Source: Heligmosomoides polygyrus polygyrus
Taxonomy: Eukaryota > Nematoda > Chromadorea > Rhabditida > Heligmosomidae
Assembly: GCA_947396885.1 (NCBI GenBank)
Contig: OX377205.1
Coordinates: 59,058,969 to 59,122,968, forward strand
DNA: 64,000 nucleotides
Direction: 5' to 3'
The position numbers and the translations under genes were made by a program. This document shows positions 11,581 through 21,800 of this stretch, in pieces (within the stretch, counting starts at the first letter, position 1; each line of letters opens with the position of its first letter). The notes beneath the pieces are model-generated. The model searched no databases, was not told where the DNA came from, and saw only the letters and a list, made by a program, of their open reading frames with translations.

Positions 11581-11906
11581 ATTAGAGTGGCGTGGTACTA
11601 TACGTTGATTACATGCCGAAAAATTCCGTCACGCGCGAGCGGCGAGAGTCAGATGAGCAGAGTTAGTCTCCAGATTGGGCTAGGGAAGGGACTCCGGAGT
11701 GTGGCGAACAGGGAGGCGTGGAGTGCACGAGACGATACGACGAAAAACCGCGCGCCGCCTCGGCACTATGCCAAGCGGACCAGTTCTCCGGCAACGACTA
11801 TACGTTGGCGGTGAGTGTGTCAGAGAGCGAGCTGCGTGCAGAGAGCACGGTGGCGCGCAGGGCGCGAGAGAACGCGACGAAAAACATCCTCCCGCGTTCT
11901 CCCGCA

Positions 11907-12002
11907 ATGGCTAGCAACTCGCCCGAAACGGCAGCCGCCGCCGTTGTCCCCGCCCCCAAAATCGTGAGCATTTGCATCCACCCTCTTCGAATGGGTACTC
12001 AG
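11907..12002 (+). CDS. Candidate first coding exon, Ala/Pro-rich N terminus
   Basis: ATG at 11907 opens a 32-codon exon starting MASNSPETAAAAVVPAPK and ending in CAG at a GTAACA donor in phase 0. It sits at the 3' end of a GC-rich, promoter-like patch (11600-11990). The frame is open further upstream to 11718, but that part looks like untranslated leader. A phase-compatible micro-exon lies at 13088-13135. Joining the two gives an open frame. The product is unknown. The gene could continue to the exons from 14008, but a linking exon was not found. Confidence 0.4.
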
Positions 12003-12384
12003 GTAACAAATGAGTGATCGCTATACTTGCATGTAAGTTGGTTTATTTGTTTTTGTTGCCGTTTCGGATTTGTCTTCCTTTATTTGTTTTAACTTTAGTG
12101 TGTCTTTTTAAACTCGTAGTCCTTCTCTGAATATAGAACTGCGATGTATCCTTATATATTCGTAATTTTTTATGTAGATGGGAATGGGCTCAACGTCCTT
12201 ATTTTAAATGTTTTAAAACAAACTCTCTTGACGCTTTGATGCTTCCAAGAAGGGGTCCCCCGCTTCAGGCTTGCACCCAGTGCCACATTGGTCCCTCATT
12301 TAGGCGTTGGTCCCCTGTGTTGGAGTAATTGGTTCCTTTCCCTCTGCGTTCGCCGGATGTCCTGACCCGTTGCGCTCCTCGCAC

Positions 12385-12470
12385 CTTTTACGATCATTCG
12401 CACCTACATTGGCTGCCCTAAACAGATGCTTTAGGGCAGCCAGTATAGGTGCGAATGATCGTAGGTTTGG
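12385..12470. repeat. Hairpin, about 31-bp stem
   Basis: CGATCATTCGCACCTACA at 12391 and following is complemented by 12431-12461 across an 8-base loop, with one mismatch and one gap. Weaker complementarity (CTCCTC and GAGGAG) extends to about 12376-12480. The position, in the putative intron between 12002 and 13088, suggests a small MITE tip. Confidence 0.85.
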
Positions 12471-12677
12471 TAAGAGGAGCCAAATGCTAAGGATCAAAGA
12501 ACTGAACTGAACTTTGATGGTAGGTAGAAGCCTATAAAGCCTCTCGAAGTAGGTACCAAGTAGCGACCTACCAGCCGACAGTTTCCTGGTCCGGTTCCTT
12601 AACGCCTCGGACACGACGTTTTTAGGCCTTTTGACCCCTACGGAAAGAAAAATCTGGTCTCGCTCCCTATATGGGAT

Positions 12678-12798
12678 AGGATGCTGTAAGGTCCTCAAGA
12701 AGGTTGACGTGGAGTGTGGTCCAGGTTCAATCGCATTAAGGATACTGCATGATCCTCAAGAAGGTTGACGTGGAGTGTGATCCAAGTTCCATCGCATT
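12678..12798 (+). repeat. Tandem duplication, about 61-bp unit, two copies
   Basis: Two adjacent copies share TCAAGAAGGTTGACGTGGAG and TCGCATTA and differ at a few positions. A short TTTATTTATTTATT run follows. Confidence 0.85.
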
Positions 12799-13087
12799 AT
12801 TTATTTATTTATTACATTCATGGGATTCCCACTCCAGAATGTTTAATATGTGGAGAAAAATCTAAAAAACATCGATGGCATCGATGCAGTTCGGTCCGTC
12901 GATACCTTTGACTTCCTGTAAATCCTGCCTGAACACCGTCATATTTGGGAGTATTGGCAACACTAACATCTATTTAAAGATTTGTGCGGTTGGTTGTTTT
13001 TACCTCCTTAACCAAATGTAATCTATCTGGCTAACTAAAAAAATCTACTTATACGAATTTGTTAGATGTTCCCTGTTTCTTGTTTAG

Positions 13088-13135
13088 GAACCGGCGCGAG
13101 AACCACATCCAGTTGAGATACCAATAAGCAGTTCG
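13088..13135 (+). CDS. Candidate 48-bp micro-exon
   Basis: A pyrimidine-rich acceptor (TTTCTTGTTTAG) and a strong donor (GTAAGTTG) bracket 16 codons in phase 0 on both sides, reading EPAREPHPVEIPISSS. It joins the exon at 11907-12002 in frame. A short symmetric exon with strong sites is unlikely by chance. The host protein is unknown. Confidence 0.45.
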
Positions 13136-13202
13136 GTAAGTTGTTAGCGCTTTACCTATTAGCTTTGGTGTTATTTCATTCACCACACCTTGTACTCCAT
13201 CC

Positions 13203-13490
13203 CAGCCCCTTCTTCCATAGTGTAGGCGGATGCTCGCAAATCAGAATGGTTGCCATTAGCTTATGTTCACATGGACCCTTTTCTGATCAGCAAGCCAATG
13301 CACCGTTTCCTTCTTCCTCCGCTTGTTAACACATCAGTAGGGTATTGCTTATAATTGTCCGGTACTTCACTTCCCTCCTCCTCAGTGCACATGCTCGCAA
13401 AATCAGAGCGGTTTCCAAGTGCTCGTGTCTACATGGGCCCTTTTCTGATCAGCGAGCCCGTGCAGCATCATCTTGCTCCACCGCTGAAAC
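13203..13490 (+). repeat. Diverged tandem duplication, about 160-bp spacing
   Basis: ATGCTCGCAAATCAGA to CTTTTCTGATCAGCAAGCC (from about 13230) recurs at about 13391-13465 with substitutions and one indel. Each copy is preceded by a pyrimidine-rich tract ending in AG. It may be a duplicated exon in which one copy has lost frame, or non-coding sequence. Confidence 0.65.
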
Positions 13491-14000
13491 GCAGCAGTGA
13501 TGCCCTCCTGTAGAGTACAGGATGCCACTCTCTTCAAATCTAATAATAGAGTATGAATTATTCGCAGCCACCTTCTTAGCTGTTAGTTAATGAGGTATCC
13601 CCTTAGGGATTCATGTATTAGATAGTTCCAGAGAAATGCATGACCTTAGGCCATGTGCCCCTCCAATACTTCTCCATTAGTGATGAGGTCACGTTCGCTA
13701 TTTCCTGAGGGGTGTGGTCAAAGTGACTACCCCAATGGGACATACTCTTAGTAGATCACATGTCCGAGAAGTTATTTTCTGGATGCTATACATTTTAGTA
13801 CCGTGGTCCATGACTTCGTCCTGGAATGCCGACTACCTCGGCTGTGTTCGAAGCGTTGTAGCATATTTTTTAATACGAAATATATATGGTCATCGTTGGT
13901 AGAAGCTACTCGTTTTGGCAATGAGGACAAGTAACTTTTTCACACATTCCTATTTTTGCACCTTTTATGAGCAGTTTTACAACAAACTAGATTTATTTTG

Positions 14001-14007
14001 CTGCAGA
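14001..14007 (+). promoter_or_regulatory. Probable trans-splice acceptor
   Basis: TTATTTTGCTGCAG ends one base before the ATG at 14008. A U-rich acceptor this close to the start codon, with no obvious upstream exon ending in a matching phase, is the usual arrangement for spliced-leader addition in nematodes. A cis-splice from an unseen exon remains possible. Confidence 0.5.
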
Positions 14008-14755
14008 ATGACCAGCGATTTCACTGCAACAGTCCTCCTTGAGGGCGATGTTGTTCACTTTTCAACCGGGCCGCATCGTCTCGTGAGGTTGACAGACGGG
14101 AGTCTATGCGCGGTGCCCATACACCTTTCTGAAGAACAACTAGTCTACGTCTGTCAACTTGATGCTGCAGCATTGCTCGCGCAGCGATCGGGTGAGATAA
14201 TGAGAAATTAGTACAAGCGCCATCAATTCATAATATGTATGTGTACCTATTTCAGAAAGCGATGTGGCCCCGAATAAAGTGTTTGATGGTGGTACGTATT
14301 AGTTCCCATACATAGTTATGTTGCATCTTGTGTAATCTTATTGGTAAGACGTTTCAGTTTCACTGGTAGAGACACCACATTTCCTTGAAGACGCGGATGA
14401 TGGTCACGGTTAGCACATTCCTCGACATACAATGTGTAGTATAAATCCGTTATTTCATGCTACATGGAAAAATTCCGTAACTAGACATTGTAGGTACTGG
14501 TGAAACTGTGAGCGCAGCTGATGATGAGGAGCTTTATGAGGATGAAGGTAGTGTATTCGAGTGGAATTTAGACTCTTTGTTTATTTTTATGTATGGCCAC
14601 AATATCTTACTGCAGATGATATCCCCGGCACGTCAGGAGTGCAGGTGGAGGGTGCAGGTAGCGGAAGAGGTAGGAAATTTCATATCACTATTACGTTTAA
14701 CTCTGCTTCACGCTTAAACATGTGAATAAGTGGTTTAGTCCCACTCTCGCGATAA
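14008..14755 (+). CDS. Micro-exon gene, small acidic protein of unknown function
   Basis: Exons are 14008-14191, 14256-14291, 14358-14408, 14494-14547, 14616-14669 and 14739-14755. Every intron is in phase 1, has GT-AG borders and is 64-85 bp long. Internal exons are 36, 51, 54 and 54 bp, all multiples of three. The protein is 131 residues. Residues 1-61 look like a compact fold (MTSDFTATVLLEGDVVHFST at the start), followed by an acidic, probably disordered tail with ADDEELYEDED and IPGTSGVQVEGAGSGR. An alternative last exon at 14840-14862, with a stronger acceptor, would end the protein in GRLEVNK. No signal peptide or known domain was recognised. It lies inside the hAT-flanked segment and converges on the minus-strand gene at 15052. 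Confidence 0.75.
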
Positions 14756-14853
14756 TCAATGGCACCGGCGTGCCAGAATCGCGTAAGATTTATCCAGAGC
14801 TTCAAGTATTCCTGGATTCAGACCAGCTGGTTTTTCTAGGTCGACTCGAAGTG

Positions 14854-14863
14854 AATAAATAAA
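14854..14863 (+). terminator. Poly(A) signals AATAAATAAA
   Basis: Two overlapping AATAAA hexamers lie about 100 bases after the first possible stop of the micro-exon gene and overlap the alternative stop at 14860-14862. This supports the 3' end of that gene. Confidence 0.6.
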
Positions 14864-15051
14864 CTTTATCTAAAGCACAATAACGAAATACGCAGAATAA
14901 AACACAATGAGCGATCCGAACCTCTCTGCTAATACCGGTCCGCTTATACAACACATCACCCGCACGATCGTGAGATCGCGCTTACAGTCAAAAGGTCAAG
15001 AGAGAATCACCAAATGGCTAAGGGATATCAGAACTAGATCAAGTGGGTTGC

Positions 15052-16168
15052 CTAACATCTCCCCCCTGGGGTGAAGCGGAGTCCCTGCCGCTGGAGTCGA
15101 GATCGTAGTAAGTAGCGTCGCCCGCGCCCACGATAGTATCCACCACGTCCTCGAAGGTTGTAGGGCAGTGCCATCGTCCAACTGCGTATGTTTCCTGGGA
15201 AGTTCCTGAATGAGTTGGAATAGGTTTTCTTCACTCCGCCACGGTTCACTCTCGCTTCCTTTCTGGCTTTGAAATACTTGCGCACTCTGTCTCCACGAGA
15301 CGAAGACTCGAGCAGCGGCGGTAGAGCAACTTCTGCTTTCACGTATTCGATCAGCATTTGCAGGTACTCACTCATCGTCTTTTTCGAGTATGGTTCCGCA
15401 CTTGATTCCCTTGGGTGCGCCGAAGGCCCATGGGACGGCTCAGAAGTGGTTTCCACCATCGGTATGAGACTAACAATATTGTGAGCCATGAGTGCCACTG
15501 ATTTCCTATCGAGATCCACTGCTTTGTTCATATCCATCCGATTCTGGAAGTATGCTGCTTCTCCACGAGGAGGTGCCACGGCGGTAATTTTCGTTCCATT
15601 CCGAGCAGCTGATGCGAGAGCTGACGCGACTCTACACCATTCCTTTTTCGCGAATGCGACGTCCGACGTAGGTCCACAAATCACACATACGTGCGCATCG
15701 GATCCGGTCAGAAGCTCACTGACATCACTCAGCTTCTAGTACTTGGCGCTCCACCATGTTCTGCTTCTTGAACACAGTGTTGATTTCACGGAATCCATCT
15801 GGCAGGAGGAGTAGAATTTTCTGCTGCTGCTTTTCGATGGCGCAAACGTCTTTCCACGAGTTCTGCTTTGCGAATCGGACGCCTTCATTGTTGAGCTCGT
15901 TCAGCTGGTTAATAGGGACACCGGTGCCGCCGTCATGAGAGAGACTGAGAAGAGAACCATCATGCAAGGTGAGGGCCCGAAATACATGGTCACAGCAATG
16001 CTTGAAAAACGAAAACGCCTTTTGCACGCCCGACACCGTAACCAGAGTATATGAAGGGTCAGTCATCAGAATCCCGCGTGAAATCTGCGTTACAGTTTTA
16101 ATGTGTTTGACGGTGGAGGTATCTGTGATATTTGTAGTATCACGAGGCCGACGTGTCGCTGAGGCCAA
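15052..16168 (-). pseudogene. Unknown protein with RG-rich tail, +1 frameshift
   Basis: Two long minus-strand frames abut: 16168-15725 (147 codons) and one ending at 15052 that is open from about 15732. The first ends VERQVLEAE then stop. The second is already open there (KLSDVSELLTGSDAHVCVIC), so a single +1 shift near 15732 joins them into about 370 residues. No intron can explain a change this small. The second half has a motif CVICGPTSDVAFAKKEW and an AVAPPRGEAAYF stretch that loosely recall SGNH-hydrolase domains, then a basic tail RGRGGYYRGRGRR typical of RNA-binding RGG boxes. The start is uncertain (the 16168 codon is TTG). It may be a real gene with a sequencing error, a recoded gene, or a recent pseudogene. 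Confidence 0.55.
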
Positions 16169-16317
16169 GGGATATTCGACGTCGGGAAAAAGTAAGTGGC
16201 GAGATGGAGAGGTTCCGCCTGCGGCTGCTCGAACAAGGTGAAGAACTCACGACCCGGGAAATCAATAGGTGTTGCAGGCGAATGACCAGATTCGTCTCAG
16301 AGAAAAGCAACCTGTAG
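16138..16317 (+). CDS. Candidate 3'-terminal exon, basic helical protein
   Basis: After an acceptor TGATATTTGTAG, 59 codons in phase 0 read a charged helical sequence (EMERFRLRLLEQGEELTTRE within it) and end at TAG 16315-16317. AATAAA follows at 16487. Composition is convincingly coding. It overlaps the 5' end of the minus-strand frame above, so at least one of the two is shorter than drawn. Upstream exons in matching phase were not identified. It may belong to the micro-exon locus through a long intron spanning 14.8-16.1 kb. Confidence 0.45.
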   Translation, partial: YHEADVSLRPRDIRRREKVSGEMERFRLRLLEQGEELTTREINRCCRRMTRFVSEKSNL

Positions 16318-16486
16318 GTAATCACGCTCGCATTCCTAGTTTCCAAATAGTAAATTGTGGTCAAGATATATTTTGGATTTTTAGGCGTTGTTCCGTGTAT
16401 GCCTGCATATCTGTACATTCTATGAATGTTGTACAGTATTGTAAATATCGCACAATAATCGTATTGTAAATGTTGTACAGTAATTT

Positions 16487-16492
16487 AATAAA
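16487..16492 (+). terminator. Poly(A) signal AATAAA
   Basis: Follows the 16138-16317 exon by 170 bases in an AT-rich 3' region with repeated TTGTACAGTA. Confidence 0.5.
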
Positions 16493-16611
16493 CATTTTTT
16501 AAAGTGGCTTTCTGTTTCTTTCTCTTGTAAACAGGACATGTGAGACACCGGAAAGGACTCCGGCGCCCACTTTGGCATAAACGTTTATTTGCCGTGACAA
16601 TTACTTTAGCT

Positions 16612-16650
16612 AGGCACCAGTAACGAACGCAAGGCTAATCTGGTGCCTAG
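16612..16650. repeat. Hairpin with 12-bp perfect stem
   Basis: GCTAGGCACCAG and CTGGTGCCTAGC flank a loop of about 15-19 bases. It could be a transcript-level stem or a MITE remnant. No neighbouring gene explains it. Confidence 0.8.
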
Positions 16651-17727
16651 CCGGCACCCAAATATTTATTTACACACAAAAAAAAACAAAAACACGAGGA
16701 TAAATAATGAGAGATCCACGGAAAAATCGCACACTTTTCACGCCTTGGTCTTGTCGTGTCGGACGGAGCTTGTCGTGACTTCCGACATCCTACACAATGA
16801 AGGGAATGTATTGTAGTCGACCGTCTTCACATTTAATCCTGAAACGACTATGATGCACGGAAGCAGCAACTTTAGAAAACATGAACGGGCCCAGATAGCA
16901 TGACAATGACGGTTATTAGTAAGCGAACAACATAAAATAGGGTGCAACTCTAGCAGCGGGCTCCACCCTCATTTTCATTTACATATTTTATATGGAAACC
17001 TCTTGCAATAAACACGCTAACCGCGGAAAAATGTATCTGTAAAAAGTGTGATTTTTTCGTCCTGCTCTTTCCTTTCTGTCTGCTTTGTCTTTCTTTTCTT
17101 TTCCTTTTTTTGGACAACAATGTGGGTCCTAAGACTACTTCGAAAACTTATGCGGCTTAAATTTAGATGCACCTCAAAGCAACATTCAAAATTTCAAGAA
17201 CTGTCACTTGAAATGAAGGCTAAACAAGGACTAGCGCAAAAATTTCTCTCATTTTTACATATTTCAACTCCAAAGTTTCAGGTAAATGGCGCTCACATCA
17301 TCAATCAAGTAAGCAGAGCAACACATTGGACAAGCGGAATGTATAATGTTAACGTTTGGCTCAATTCATGATAGTTATTCAACGCTACTGAACACTCCTT
17401 AAACCGTATGCTTCTCACTGTGTGGTTCCACATTATATCATTTTTGGACGGATGTACAGACTGCAACGCACGATCAGAACTACTTAAAGAGCAGGCATGT
17501 TACCTTGACGAACAGAGCTCTTAGTGGGATGAGAACTAGAATGTGCGCCGCATCCCAAAGAGGAGTTGACTAATGCGGACCGTATCCCATAATCTTATCT
17601 TATCACCTACACAAGAAAAAGAAAGCTACCATCAGGCGAGAAAAAGATGCCGGCCGTACGCTACGGAACCCTTCGACGCTTCCTTAAAGTCGGTTACGCC
17701 CGCAAGCTAAAGATAAGATAAGGTAAA
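16651..17727. other. No recognised feature
   Basis: There is a poly-A stretch at 16678-16697 and a 107-codon plus-strand frame at 17048-17371 starting with a phenylalanine-rich run. No recognised domain and no convincing splice context. ATCTTATCTTATC and AAAGATAAGATAAGG at about 17592 and 17707 are complementary short repeats. Confidence 0.4.
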
Positions 17728-17800
17728 GATAAAGGACGACGTCAATCAATCCCTTTTTGAATGCGCCACGCATTCACCATAGGGATCGATGAAATGGTGT
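17728..17800 (-). mobile_element. Fragment of the tRNA-derived SINE, 3' part
   Basis: AAAGGACGACGTCAATCAAT and the following GAATGCGCCACGCATTC match the 3' end of the SINE at 33622-33660 with substitutions. The remainder of the SINE is too diverged to place. Confidence 0.55.
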
Positions 17801-18866
17801 TGTGGTTGTCTGAGAACGATGAAGCACTCAAATATTGATAGACTGGTCTCCTTAGGACTGTATAGGCTGAACATGCATTCAAATTGTCTTCGCTATACCC
17901 CGTAGAATAAGAACGCACGGCGCAATCCAACAAGGTATTTGCCGACCTTTATCCTTCTCCTTCGAATGCTTAAAAGCGTTTCATCAACCTAGATCGGCTA
18001 CCACTCTGAAAAACACTATCAGGTGGAAACTGGGAACTCCGACCCTGACATATTCTCACTCTGCTGCTCCACTGCTTATGCCAAACGAGCTGTACCGCTG
18101 CTGTAGAAATGCAAACTTGTTGTAGTGCTATCACCCTGCTGAGTACAGTGCGAGTACCATGCTGTGTCTGACATTCAGACTGAACGACAGGACGCCGCTA
18201 ACGATTGAAGGACCTCTTTTCAAATACACTTTGCTGAATTTCCTATCCCAAAAAGGCGAAAAAGCTTTTCTTGGATAAAATCACTATCACTAATCCAGCC
18301 AGAGATCACTAATCCAACTAAGACTGAGCCAGTCTTTGTTACCATCTATTTACCTCAGCGGTAGCGAGCCCCATCGCATACCTACTGTATTAGCAGGTTA
18401 GCATAATCTGCATGCCTATGGAGCTCCGATTTCCATAAAGACGAAAATAATCATGCTCAGACGCTTGACCCAGCAGGTAACAAAATCAGAACTAGTGAGC
18501 CACTTTAGGGAACTGAGGGCGACGAACGACTTGAAACGTTAGGTCTGTACGGTGAATGGATCCATAATAAGATAACTATTTTGTTTCCCGCAGAAACGTA
18601 CTACAATGTAACAGCGCTGAGGTTTTATTCGAAAGACAGAACTTGGAAAATTAAAGTAATTTTGAATCAATGCAAACCGACCAAAGTCCTCATCGTCAGA
18701 ATTCGGTTGTGAAAGAAGATGAGTTGTTCGGCTATAGAACACCTCCATTCCCTCGCCGGTACTCCATGCGCCCGGATTTTTAACCTGAAAGTAGACGGCT
18801 AGGAACTTAAAGCAAAGAAATGTCCAACGCTTAGCAGCATTCGCAATCCTGTACAGTCATGCTGTC
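17801..18866. other. No recognised feature
   Basis: Unremarkable sequence up to the left flank (ATCGACGA) of the complete foldback. No long supported frame. Confidence 0.4.
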
Positions 18867-18874
18867 ATCGACGA

Positions 18875-21800
18875 CAGGGTCAAGCTTGAGGTTCGGGAAT
18901 CGAAGGGAGGGTCGTGCTGTGGCCTCGTCTGGAGGGGGGGGGGGTCGTGCTCTTCCGGTTTTGACAGAGGATTCTCTCTTATTCTTCAGGTTTTTTGGTA
19001 ATTTTTTTAATTCTTAATAAGTTGTTTTTTCCAGGAATGCTTACGAAGGTGTGGAGTCTCTCCTTCGTCCCGCAAAGTTGTAAAAATTAATATAACAAGT
19101 TTCAAATAATGATTATATTACTCGTTAGAAATAAAGATTTTCCGCCGGCAGATTTGGAGTCAATGAGAACTTTCCATTTTTCAGTTTTTTTTTAGGAAGT
19201 CATGGGCGCGACAGTTTTCTGCCTGAACGAGCGACATCTACGTCCTAAATTGCAGTCTATAAAATTTGAATTGTCAATTGCTAAGGAAAATTAAGTGCTT
19301 TTCCTACATGATTTTGGAAGCACTCTTCGAAGCGATGACCGAATGGCAACCGAGGATGGACTTGTCACGGAACTATTTTTCTCTCTTCTGCTGGAAACAA
19401 CATCAGAAAGTGAAGTTGTACCCAATAAAGTTTTAATCTACCGGTTGACACAAGGAAATAGAAGGTGTTTTTGTGAGACAATCTTCTGTATAAACAGACG
19501 CTCCAATTTGTACCATTTGCCGAAAAAATTCGACACCGGTAATCACATGGAAGCCGCTATTTTTACAAGCTGCTTTTTGAAGCGTAGAACCCCCACACCT
19601 CTTACAGTTTTAAAAGCTCTGTGAATTTTTCAGAGATGTTGCACAAACTCCGAAATATGGTAGGTTACGTGGAGCCATTGCGTTCTCCGATATCACCGAT
19701 CGCCACTGAAGGACGGACTTCTTGCGGCAAAAAAAATTCTACCTTCTGGAGGAAGAGCATCAGAGAGTGAAAACTGGGCCATCTTAGAACTCAAAATGTG
19801 ATTAATATACAATCATAAACTAAGCTTCTTCGCAGCGATCTCCGATATGATTAGGGCTGATCGTATTTAAATTTTTCGCTTTTCAAGAAAAATTAATTAA
19901 TTTTTACCTGAAGCAGATCACCCACACAGTTGAAATCTTGCCACAAAAAGTTTCAAGTCTTGTTTAATGCACGGTGTAAAAATTATGGTTTTCTGAAACG
20001 AATAGTCTGGATCGACCACTGGTCGATATGGCACCGACGTCATGGGAGCGACAAAATTCGACGTTCACAAAAATGACTATAATTCGGTAAGTTTTCCACA
20101 ATTTTAAAAAGCCAATGGTTTTTTAAAAATTAGAAAAAAGGTGTTTTATACGGTGTGAAAATCGGTTTTCAAAAACTAGATCTTCATAGGGGCGGAGGAC
20201 TTCGATTTTTGTGCGAAAAAAATTGAAGTGATATTGAATAAGTAATCGTAACTCGGTAAGTTTTTTGAGTTTTACAAAAGCCAATAGCTATTTGGAAACA
20301 AAAGGAAAAGCGCTTTCAAACCATATAAAAATTGGTTTTCAACAGGGAGGTCTTCATAGGGGGCGGTAGGGGTTCGATTTCTGGTCCATTGTTGCAGAAA
20401 TACGTGCCAAAAATCGAACCCCCCTCGCCCCGTATGAAGACCCCTTTTTTGAAAACCGGTTTCTATATGGGTGGAAAGCAGCTTTTCTCTATTTTTCAAA
20501 AAGCAATTGGGATTTTTGAATTTCAAAAATTGAACCAAGTTATGATCAAATTTGTGAAGAACGGCTCGCAGACTCTCCACCGTCGACATTGGAGTGATTT
20601 CATAAAAATGATCATAACTCCGCTCGTTTTTCGAAATTCAAAAATCCCAATTGCTTTTTGAAAAATAGAGGAAATATGCTAACTGATTAAGCATAAATCG
20701 TCTTTCAAAAAGGAGGTCTTCATAGGGGGCGAGGGGGGTTCGATTTTTGGTCGATTTTTGGCAAAAATCGACCAGAAATCGAACCCCCACCGCCCCCTAT
20801 GAAGACCTCCCTGTTGAAAACAAATTCCTACATGGTTCGAAAGCGCATTTCCTCTAGTTTTCGAAAAGCAATTGGGATTTTTGGATTTTAAAAAATGAAC
20901 CGAGTTATGGACATTTTTTCTGAAATCACTCCAATGACTCCGGTGATGGGCCGACCAACTCCTCTGGCTACGGTTTCACAAAATTGATCATAACTCGGTT
21001 CATTTTTTGAAATCCAAAAATCCCAATTGCTTTTTGAAAACTAGAGGAAAAGCGTTTTCGAACCATGTAGAAATTAGTTTTCATCAGGGAGGTCTTCATA
21101 GGGGGCGGTGGGGGTTCAATTTCTGGTCCATTGTTGCAGAAATACGTGCCAAAAATCGAACCCCCCTCGCCCCCTATGAATACCTCCTTTTTAAAGACAA
21201 TTTATGAATGGTCAGTTAGCATATTTCCTCTATTTTTCAAAAAGCAATTGGGATTTTTGAATTTCCAAAAACGAACGGAGTTATGATCAGTTATTTTTAT
21301 GAAATCACTCCAATGTCGACGGTGGAAAGTCTGCGAGCCGTTCTTCACAAATTTGATCATAACTTGGTTCAATTTTTGAAATTCAAAAATCCCAAATGCT
21401 TTTTGGAAAATAGAGAAAAGGTGCTTTCCATCCATATAGAAACCGGCTTTCAAAAAAGAGGTCTTCATACGGGGCGAGGGGGGTTCGATTTTTGGCACGT
21501 ATTTCTGCAACAATGGACCAGAAATCGAACCCCTACCGCCCCCTATGAAGACCTCCCTGTTGAAAACCAATTTTTATATGGTTCGAAAGCGCTTTTCCTC
21601 TAGTTTCCAAATAGCTATTGGCATTTGTAAAACTCGAAAAACTTACCGAGTTACGATTACTTAATCAATATCACTTCAATTTTTTCGCTCAATAATCGAA
21701 GGCCTCCGCCCCGTATAAAGATCTAGTTTTTGAAAACAGATTTTCACACCGTATGAAATACCTTTTTTTGTAGTTTCCAAAAAGCTTTTGACTTTTTAAA

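Noticed and set aside
20340..21560. CRISPR-like array of palindromic repeats with spacers
   Set aside because: Repeats are inverted rather than direct, spacers are themselves repeated, and the organism is a eukaryote.
20332..21603. Four long frames sharing one peptide on both strands
   Set aside because: They arise from the inverted arms of the foldback. No known domain and mirrored exactly.
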